In this document: one piece after another, positions 56,345 to 64,000 of the stretch
Layout of the letters: each line of letters opens with the position of its first letter
How positions within the stretch are numbered: position 1 is the first letter of the stretch
Assembly: GCA_007922225.1 (NCBI GenBank)
Contig: ML680037.1
Coordinates: 6,467,400 to 6,531,399 of the forward strand
Source: Emydura subglobosa
Lineage: Eukaryota > Chordata > Testudines > Chelidae
Length of the DNA: 64,000 nt
Reading direction: 5' to 3'
Made by a program: the position numbers and the translations under genes
The notes under the pieces: generated by a model
The model's database searches: none
Seen by the model: only the letters and a program-made list of their open reading frames with translations
What the model was told of the DNA's origin: nothing

Positions 56345-58808
56345 TCAAAACTGCCGTTTATTATTATTATTATTATGGCCCTTGCCTGGGCCTTGCTGGG
56401 GCCCCGCCGAGGACCCCGGGCGGGCGTGGTGATTGGGTGCTTGGTACCGGTCTCGACCCCTCCTGGGCTGAGCGGGTCTGGGGGACAGCCTGTGGGGAGG
56501 CTGAGGCTGCCTCTGGGCCTGAAGCCGAGACTGACGCCTCGAGGCCTGCAGGGTAAAGAGCCCTAGGGACCTCAGTGTAGCCCAGGAGTCCTTCAGGGCA
56601 TGGAGTTTTTCATTAGTCTTGTCCAAGAAGAGGCCAGCACCATTGAATGGTAGGTCTTGAATGGCTTGCTGGACCTCTTGGGACAGCCCCGATCACTGGA
56701 GCCAGGAGCAGCGGTGCATGACGATGGCCGAAGCCATGGCCCTGCTGGCGGAGTCTGCCACATCGCTGGCAGTCTGTAAGGCCACTGCCGCCACTGCGGC
56801 GCCCTCCTGTGTAACAGTGACGAAGTCCGCAGCCTGGTCTGGGGGCAACACTGGAGCAAACCTCTGCAGCGAGGACCACAGTGGGTTGAGGTTATACCTC
56901 CCAAGGAGTGCCTTGTGGTTTGCGATCCTCAGCTGCAGGGCCGCAGTTGAATAGACCTTGCGGCCAAAGAGGTCTAATTTCTTGCTGTCCTTATTCTTAG
57001 GGGTGTTGCTCTGGCCGCTCTGCTGATCTTGCTGGTTAGTGGTGTCGACCACCAGTGTCCCCGGGGCAGGGTGGGTATATAAAAAGTCAAATCCCTCCTT
57101 GGGGACATAGTACTTGCGCTTGGTGCCCGTGGAGGTGGGGTCCACTGAGGACGGGGTTTGCCAGAGGGCCATGGCTAATTTCATGACCCTCTCGTGCACT
57201 GGCATGGCGACTCTTCATGGCCCTGCCGACCCAGATACCCCAAAGAGGGGGTCCTTCTCCTCGGACATGTCTCTGAGCTCCAAATTGAGGTTGCTCGCCA
57301 TCCTCTTAAGAAGGTCCTGGTGAGCCTGGAAATCATAGAGAGGAGCTCTGTGGTCCCTGACAGCCGCATTGTCCGGGGACGAGGAGGAGGACTGCGGAAG
57401 GGGCCCCGTGGAGGGACCCTCCTCGGGGTCCAAACCCTCATCAGAAGGGTGGCCCTGGTCCGGCTGACTCAGAGGTGGGGGCACTGGCTGGGCACCAAGG
57501 AGTGGACTGATGTAGTACCCTGGCCCACCTAAGTACCCCACGATCCCCAGTACGGCCACTGCCAGGGGCCTTGGAGCCACGCTGGAGCAGGCATAGGTGC
57601 CTGCTGGGTCGCCTTTGGATGGTGGCCCTGGGACCCAGAGCTGCTGGATCTGCATTTGCGGCTCCTGGGTGGTGAATGGCCCCGACACGACGACCGTCGG
57701 TGCCGATGCCTACGGTGCCGTCAAGGGGATGAGCTGCTGGAGGTGCTGGATGACGCTCGCCTCCTGCCTTGAGCTCTTGCGACGACGCTTCCCACCTCGG
57801 GACTGGGAGCAGTGTGGCCGACTGTGAACATGATCGACTCCGCTGTGCAGGAGCAGGCGGCGCAGGAGCAGGCAGTGCCTAGGCAGGCGGTGCCAAAGCA
57901 GCCGGTGCCTGACGATGGCGCACTGTACTGACGGGCACCGTGACCCGCGCCGGACTGCATGCCAAGGATCTTGACCGGTGCCGCTTGCGATGTGTAGCCT
58001 CGGGCGCCGGGGTCCGCGTCGGGCTGCGCACTGGGGTTGGGGATCGGTGATGAGTAGGGCTCTGTACCGGGGTACGAGAGCTGGAGCTGTGATCCCTGTG
58101 CGAGGTCGAACTGGAGCAGCGTTGCCTCGCCCGTGTACCTCTCGACCGCCCGCGGTGTCGAGGAGCTCGATGACTCGGAGTCGGAGCTAAGAGGGGAGCC
58201 CGCATTCTCGACTCTCCTTGACCGTCTGGGGGGGGAGACCTCAACTCCTGTCTCCGCCACCCACTGGGGGCACCCAGCACGGTTTACCCTGAGACACCTG
58301 TCCCTGCGCCCTCAGCCGAGGGGGGGAGGGAGGTGTGGGTATGCCCATGAGGGTGCGTGCCACTGCGAATGCCTTCGGTGTCGACTGCCCCTGCAGGGGC
58401 GCTCCCCCACCCCCAGGAGTTGGGGGAGGCTCCCTGGGAGGAGATGCCAGTGCCGGAATACTCTCCACGGCACGTGGCTGGGGCATCTCCTGAGTCACCC
58501 CCTGCTGTACCAGTCGCAGGGGGCAGTCCATGTGGGCAGCCTCGGACCACTTCTTTTTCTTCGGTACCGAAGGCGCGCTCCGCACCGAGGAGACGCTCTG
58601 TGCTGCCGGAGATCGGGCTGGTTTGGCGTCTGGGTGGAGCGTGAACTCCATCAGTATCTCCTTCAGCCGGGCGTCCGACTCTTTCTGGGTCCGGGGCTTG
58701 AAGGCCTTACAGATCCGGCACTTCTCCTTCCTATGCTGCTCTCCGAGGCATCAGAGGCAGCGGTTGTGAGGGTCACTCACGGGAAAGCCTTCGCGCACAC
58801 AGTGCAGG
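56345..58808 (-). pseudogene. E4 Gag-like protein (main part)
   Basis: Frames 58,651-58,241 (after a Cys-rich N-terminus at 58,795-58,660), 58,280-57,879 (Arg/Ser- and Thr/Pro-rich), 57,688-57,215 (Pro/Gly-rich linker ending in an acidic MSEEKDPLFG), 57,205-56,693 (helical capsid-like domain with VHERVMK, KYYVPKEGFDFL, LFGRKVYSTAALQ) and 56,626-56,345 (C-terminus). At least four shifts. The C-terminus runs into a TTA/TAA microsatellite at 56,357-56,377, encoding Asn repeats on the minus strand. The first nine codons lie at 59,619-59,592, beyond the solo LTR. Confidence 0.7.
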
Positions 58809-59591
58809 TGTATGCTTGCTAGAATGGAAGGGCGTTACAGGTAGGGGAGGGGTCTTGACCCTGCCGCATCTATCATCGGGACATTTACGACAACACGGGA
58901 TCCTTTCCAAAACAGGTGACAATTTATTGAGGTGTCAAAGTATAACAAAACACGTGGGTCAGATATGAATTGGGGATGAACCCCGGACCCAATACCTCAC
59001 AAACACAAAACCCTGGTTAACCCCCCTCGGGTCTCTGATATTGCGCTCACGGTGTGTCTTCGCCTCCTGGTGGTGTTACTCGGTCTGGTCTTATACCGTC
59101 TACTTCGTATTCCAGGTCCGATGCCGTCTACTTCTCGTCCTGGTCCTGATGAGTCCTACCCTTATCAACCAAATCAATTCCACCTGCCACACTGTCACAA
59201 AGATGGACAGCACTGGCTATTGGGCTCAGGTGACTTATATAGATTCGGCTACCTCTGAATGAGCAAGTAAGGAAGCTGGGATTTTGCCGCTCCTGCCGGT
59301 TTTGCACACGGCCCTCCGTTTTGCACCTGGCACCCAACGGGTGCACACGGCACACTAACCTACATAGGCTAGGGCTCCCATTGGTCAGCTGGCTGTTGCT
59401 GGGCAGATCTGACTTTGAGATGTTTCCAGACCGCACTCTGCCCATGCTGACCTTTTGACCCTATTAACTGACAGGGGCCGCTGTGTACAGAGACAGGCTC
59501 CATTGAAACGATATGGAACCCAGGCCATCTGACTATAACTATATACATATAACAGATATCAAACAACTAAGGGTCGAGCCACAGGCTTACA
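58809..59591 (-). repeat. Solo LTR inside E4 gag (783 bp)
   Basis: Starts TGTATGCTTG and ends AGGCTTACA, flanked by the 4-bp target duplication CAGG (58,805-58,808 and 59,592-59,595). It has AATAAATTG on the minus strand near 58,925. It shares LTR phrases (TCTTCGCCTC, TGATGAGTCCTACCC, TGCACACGGCAC) with the ERV 3' LTR at 25.9 kb. It inserted after codon 9 of E4 gag. Confidence 0.85.
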
Positions 59592-59987
59592 CAGGCTTTA
59601 AACCGATGGAGCCAGGCATGGCTCAACCGTAAACCCCTAAGGGCAACTATCTAACTTACTATTAACTATCACTATCAACAACTACTTAACTCGAACAATG
59701 AACCGTACTAAGAATGCTAAAGGGATGCTACTTGCTACAGCAAGAGGCAAACGTTCCAGCAACCGTCACAGGTGGAAAGAAGGAACTGAGGGTTCGCAGG
59801 GTCGGCGGCGCCCTATGTACCGCGGTATGAGCGTGGTACTCCAGGGGGCGCCTGAGCTGACCCTACGGGGCTTGCTAAGGAGAAAAAAGTTCTGGGAATC
59901 TGTGCACGGGGTGCGCACACACCTATATTGGAATGGATATGAGCAACACATCTCGAAGAACAACAGTTACTGGTAAGTAACCCTGTT
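59592..59987 (-). repeat. E4 gag start and right inverted terminal repeat
   Basis: The start codon at 59,619 opens MPGSIGLKP. Upstream (59,770-59,987) is the right terminal repeat. Its outer end reads AGAACAACAGTTACTGGTAAGTAACCCTG, a mirror of the left end, unlike E1 and E2. Confidence 0.75.
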
Positions 59988-60489
59988 TTTCACTCCAACA
60001 CAAGGAGAACCCAGTTGCATGGACAACCTCCTCTTCCTGTGCTTGGGTTAAATAGAGACTGGGGACCAATCGGTACCTCCAGGGTTCAACCAATCAGATC
60101 CCTGGAGTGGAGTTCTTAGATGGAGCTCAGTACTATTCTAGGAGCTGTTAGGTCTGTGGGTTGTGGGTTGGGACTCCCTACTTCTTAAGAGACCTGTGGA
60201 CCAGAGTTTGCTGCCCAGAATCCCAGAAAAGATACACATCTCTTAAATACAGAGAGCTCTGAGGTGGGCCTGCTGCAGGATAGTTGCTAGCAAGTGGGTA
60301 TAGCTATTTTCTAACAAGCTGGCTGAGCCCTAAAAGTTTTGTTAAGAGCTAATGAAATTCCACTTGAGGCAATGACAAACCCAGCATTTCAAGAGTTTTT
60401 AAAGTGGTCTCCAAGAACAACAACGATATAACTAGTGTCCTGGAAAGAAGAACATATTTTTAGATTGAGGCTTTGGATTTGGAACCTGG
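59988..60489. other. Spacer, no gene
   Basis: About 500 bases between E4 and the next solo LTR. It resembles neither E3 nor CR1. It contains a CCAATC pair (60,067 and 60,091) but no gene. Confidence 0.4.
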
Positions 60490-61265
60490 TGTTAACCCTC
60501 TACACAGTTAACCTAGGGTGAGGGGTCTTTTCCCTGTCGCATCTATCAACGGTACATATACACGTTCACCCAGATGATTCTTCCAAAACAAAGGGTAATT
60601 TATTAAGGTGGCAAATAAACAAAAGCACGTGGGTCGGCTACAATTGGGGGTAAACCCAGACCCTAATATCTTTGTAATTAACCCCAGGCTAAACCTTCCC
60701 CAATGTCTCTGGTATATTTGTTGGCTCACGCTTGGTCTTCGCCTCTTCACTGGCATTGATTCTCCGATCTGGGCTTATGGATCGTCTGCTTCACGGCCTA
60801 GTCCGGCGATCGTCTGCTTCAGTCCCAGGTCCGTGGATTCCTACCCGCACAATCACAACGATTCTCCCACCATGCTGCCACTGGGATGGACAGCTACTGT
60901 TACAGGGTGTTTAGGTGTTATATAACCTTTGGCCTTCTACAAGGACCCAATCAGGAGGTGAGGAGTTCCCACCACTGAGGGTGGTGCACACGGCACTAAC
61001 CCTGTGCACACGGCACCACTCCTGTGCACACGGCACTCTGACCTACTTACTCAGGCTTTTTCCTGCCTAAATGGGGTTTGCTAGGCAGATCTGACTTCCT
61101 TGGCTGCTTGCACGATGCTGTTAGTGACAGGGACTGCTTTAAGTGTTTGAGGCTGTTTTAAACAATATGGAGTTTAGACTATCTGACTTAAATTATATAC
61201 AATAGAAACACCTAACCTGATGTAAACGTATATACACAATACAAACTTGGGCAACCTGGGTTACA
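60490..61265 (-). repeat. Solo LTR (776 bp)
   Basis: Starts TGTTAACC and ends CTGGGTTACA, flanked by the 4-bp duplication CTGG (60,486-60,489 and 61,266-61,269). A minus-strand AATAAATTACC lies near 60,600. It contains three copies of a GTGCACACGGCAC phrase within 60,985-61,037. Same family as the LTRs at 25.9 and 58.8 kb. Confidence 0.85.
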
Positions 61266-61269
61266 CTGG

Positions 61270-62384
61270 AAGCTGGGGTTTTTATTCCTTGCCATGCCAC
61301 ACACTTTCTTATCAATTGAAATAAATGAATTACTCTTAAGGTAAGGGGAGCAGGGGGAAAAGGGTTTTTCCTTAAAGAAACTTTCTGGAAAAGTAATTGT
61401 GAAAAAATAGCATTACGGGGCTCCAAATATATTGGCTTTCAATAATTTCTACATAAAAGACGAGATTTTACTGACAAAACTAGCCCATAACTGCCGGGCT
61501 GGCAAACTCCCCTTGGTATCTGAAAATCATACTAGAGTCCTACTTTCTTGGGCACCATGTCTAGTAAATTAGTCCAAATTATGCCTTCAGTTATCTTTGT
61601 ACAATTCTACTGTTCTTATTATATTGTACTTTTCATGACAAGAGGTGTAATTGATTGTAATTATAAGGTCCCAAAGATGGTCTTTCTGGCTAAGGAACTC
61701 AAAACAATACTTTTCTACTCAGCAGAGCTGGGGGTTATTTGTCAGAGCAAAAGCTTTTTATTTTGGATCATTACAATTGTGAACCTACCCCTGAAAACAC
61801 ATGAAAGCAAGCTGGAAAATCATCAAGATCTGGCCTCTAACAAAGAAGCCAATCATTGAGAGCTAAACTCTGCATTGCTGCTATACTGTATTAATCTTAT
61901 ATCGACACTTTCAGACTCACATTGCCCCCTTTCTACTCAATCCTTTCACTTGTCATCTTAGAGAGGTTAACAAGCAGCACTTCTTTCTCCTGCAGTAACG
62001 GAGAGCTCCTGTGTCCAGAAGCATCCTCTGGCAATTGGCTTTTTATCCAGGCCAGGTGCTTGATAGGTCAATGAACTGCCTACATCGACTCTTTCCCTTT
62101 AAATTAGCTCCATATATGTAGCCTGGGCCCAGACTCCCCTTAAAGGGACCAGCAATCCCACGATACCTCTGCACTGACATTCATTATTCTACATGACACA
62201 GGTAGCTATTTATCTAGGTTCTTTATTATTTAGTTTCTATTTATCTAGGCCTATCACCATAGTAACTGAATGGCAAGTACCTGGGTGTCATTTTTACTGT
62301 TGGGAGGCAATCTTTTTTCTCTGTTAGCAAGCACCTGACCTTTTTTCTTAAATTTAATATAAAGATGCATGAGTGTTGGTAAGT
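61270..62384. other. Intergenic, no gene
   Basis: AT-rich. The 103-residue plus-strand frame at 61.55-61.86 kb has no recognisable domain. A short LTR-like phrase (TTAAAGGGACCAGCAATCC) lies near 62,140. Confidence 0.4.
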
Positions 62385-62600
62385 AGGGGCTGGTTTGCAC
62401 TAGACAGTTGTTCTGCTTGAGCTCTAGTAGTTAGTTAAAGCAGTACAATCCCCTGTAGTATGGGCACAGTTGTATCAGTATAAAGGTGCTTTAGACCAGT
62501 ACAGCTATTCAAGTACAGGGAGGGGAATAAGATATGCTGATGTAAGGCACTTTTATAAAGATATAACTGTGTCCACACTAGGAGTTGTGCCAGGACAACT
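62385..62600. repeat. MITE-like relic
   Basis: Bounded by GGCTGGTTTGCACTAG and an inverse-like CTAGGAGTTGTGCCAGGAC, with an interior that mentions GTATCAGTATAAAGGTGCT and AAAGATATAACTGTGTCC. This resembles reptile MITEs with TCTACACT-like ends. An AT-only tract follows to about 62,680. Confidence 0.4.
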
Positions 62601-63685
62601 ATTTAGGTAATAATAAAATAAATAATAAATATAATATAATTAATATAATAAATAAATACACTCCTAAACAAAATAGTTATATAAGTACAAAATTGTGTGT
62701 AGGGCAGGCCTTTAAATGTAAGGAAATGCTAGCATTAAGGTTGCTTGTGCAATCTTAGTGCAACTCCATTGTGTATATGTATTATGATATATACTCACAA
62801 GTGTGGTCTGGGAGTCAGTGCATCAGTTTCCCCCTCCAGAAAACCTACCCTGCAGAAAGAGAATAAAAGCCTGCAACAGCTGCTTTTGAGTGTCTGGCCC
62901 TGAGAGCCTAAATCAACCTGGTTATCTGCCCCATCACCCAAACCATTCATACCCTAATAGGGCCTCTTCCTGTGATCTCAGCGAAGCTCTTCCCTGACAG
63001 TTAACAGATCAGACCAAGCCTGCTCTTTCTGGGATCTCAGTCCAGCCTTGGCACAGGCTGTCCTTTTATCTCCCAGCAGGCCTGGTTCCTAGTGACATGC
63101 TGCCCCTTGTCACAAGACCCCCACAAGGCTCATTCCATTTTCTTGGAGAGGTAGCTAAACCTGGCACGGGTGCAGCTGAGTCCCACCCCCTTAAAGGGCC
63201 ACCTCACCCTGTGACAATCTGAAATAGGGACCCTTTGGTGTAACATACATTGTTTGCAGTCATAAGTGCTCAGGATTGTTTCCAGGTGTTGAGAACCAAG
63301 TAATTCTAAAATTTGCTAAAATGTCTAGTGTAGAGAAACAAAAAATAGCCAGATTTTAACTATTGTTTCTATTCAAGCCCATTCAGGGATTTTCCTCTAT
63401 TTTAATCACCTGGAGTTCTTTGCTAGGGGGAGAGAAGAGAAGAAGTTCCTGCCTCAATTTTTGTGGTCTTAACAAGCCAGGTGCTGTACACCGGTTTTCA
63501 TCTGAGATACTAGAAAAAGAGTATCTTCACACCCAGTAACAACACAGTAGCTATCTTTAAAAAGGGGAACAAAGAGGACTCACTAGTCAGCCGCACTGTG
63601 ATACCTGGAAAGAAAGGGGAACAAACGTTTAACAATCGGTTTCTGAGCACCAACAGAACAATAGGGTTATAAACATGGATTTGTC
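62601..63685. other. Intergenic with LTR-like patch
   Basis: A GC-richer patch at 62,880-63,220 ending CCTTAAAGGGCCACCTCACC looks like a decayed LTR. No gene is seen. Confidence 0.35.
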
Positions 63686-63689
63686 AAGA

Positions 63690-63815
63690 AGAAATTATTC
63701 CAAACCAATCCTGTTTCCTTTTTTGACAGGGTTACTGGTCTAGTAGATGCGGGGAAGCAGTAGATGTGATATATCATTGAGTTAATAAGGCTTTTGACAC
63801 AGTCAAAAGACACAT
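63690..63815 (+). repeat. CR1-like LINE RT fragment
   Basis: The plus-strand frame at about 63,752-63,805 reads Val-Asp-Val-Ile-Tyr, then a stop, then Asn-Lys-Ala-Phe-Asp-Thr-Val. This is the RT active-site-A block (the xxFSKAFDTV type) of CR1/L2-clade LINEs. A CAGGGTTACTGGTCTAGTAG phrase just before also fits such elements. It is a dead, short fragment, cut by the duplicated block. Confidence 0.6.
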
Positions 63816-64000
63816 AGTCCCTCTGCAGGAGCTGCTGTGGGGGAGGAGCTAGAGCTAGACCCTTCGTTGTCTCCGCCTCCACAGTGGCCTGAGAAAAGGG
63901 ATGTGGGTAGGGCCCTCCATGAGTCCTTGCTCCCCCAGCTGCTCCAGGATGACTAGAAGGGACCCAAGGCCAGGCACGGACCTGGCGGGAGCAGGGGCTG
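63816..64000. repeat. Second copy of the 38.84-39.02 kb block
   Basis: Direct orientation, nearly identical over the last 90 bases and still matching when the window ends, so the duplication extends beyond it. It begins right after the CR1 fragment. Confidence 0.8.

Larger units (their letters stand above)
53085..59987 (-). mobile_element. DIRS element E4, near full length with LTR insertion
   Basis: About 6.1 kb after removing the solo LTR at 58,809-59,591. Ends are AACAGGGTTACTTACC and its exact inverse GGTAAGTAACCCTGTT. It has the same gene order as E2. All genes carry stops or frameshifts. It is inserted in E3. Confidence 0.85.

Noticed and set aside
1..64000. CRISPR array, bacterial operon, rRNA or tRNA genes
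   Set aside because: No regularly spaced direct repeats with unique spacers, no ribosome-binding-site-led gene runs, no rRNA, and no convincing tRNA cloverleaf were noticed. The tandem repeats present are minisatellites or terminal repeats.

Overview
This is vertebrate nuclear DNA with no prokaryotic organisation. Nearly every recognisable coding stretch belongs to a mobile element and most are broken. The CR1 LINE 3' ends, the abundant MITE-like relics and the DIRS-type retrotransposons suggest a sauropsid. A turtle is my best guess, from remembered repeat families rather than a search.

Layout. 1-25 kb is AT-rich intergenic DNA with old transposon relics: hAT-like MITEs; a degenerate plus-strand gene of an animal repeat family with a His-Ala-Leu-x-Gly-Cys-Asp motif (5.4-7.1 kb); a ZMYM1/DUF4371-like hAT relic on the plus strand (9.1-10.8 kb); a hAT-type transposase relic on the minus strand (12.0-14.4 kb); CR1 pieces (16.8-18.7 kb); and an L2/CR1-clade LINE end (about 21 kb). 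24.3-25.7 kb holds a collapsed Ty3/gypsy element on the minus strand with one 296-bp LTR. 25.86-34.9 kb is a minus-strand endogenous retrovirus with LTR, env, pol and gag, inactivated by several frameshifts and by loss of half of the reverse-transcriptase active site. Its gag-side end does not carry the LTR found at its env side.

36.3-42.9 kb is GC-richer and holds the only host-gene signals. Three exon-like segments of a maestro-heat-like-repeat (MROH) type gene lie at 37.1-38.8 kb on the minus strand. A separate terminal exon with stop codon and polyadenylation signal lies at 39.8-40.05 kb. A block from this region (38.84-39.02 kb) reappears at the last 180 bases of the window, which points to a local duplication extending beyond it.

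42.97-59.99 kb is the most interesting part: a nested cluster of four DIRS-type tyrosine-recombinase retrotransposons, all coding on the minus strand. Each has an inverted terminal repeat plus an internal complementary region (ICR) whose two halves complement the two element ends. E1 (42.97-45.5 kb plus a remnant near 51.0 kb) is an internally deleted copy. E2 (45.5-50.95 kb) is a near-complete copy inserted into E1's right terminus. E3 (52.3-53.08 kb) is a divergent 3' fragment inserted in a CR1. E4 (53.085-59.987 kb) is a near-complete copy inserted in E3 and itself interrupted by a solo LTR. The proteins work together in the usual DIRS scheme: a Gag-like protein packages RNA; RT, RNase H and a methyltransferase-like domain make DNA; the ICR bridges the ends to close a circle; and the tyrosine recombinase integrates it. 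None of the copies is intact. 60-64 kb returns to repeat-rich intergenic DNA with a second solo LTR of the ERV's family.
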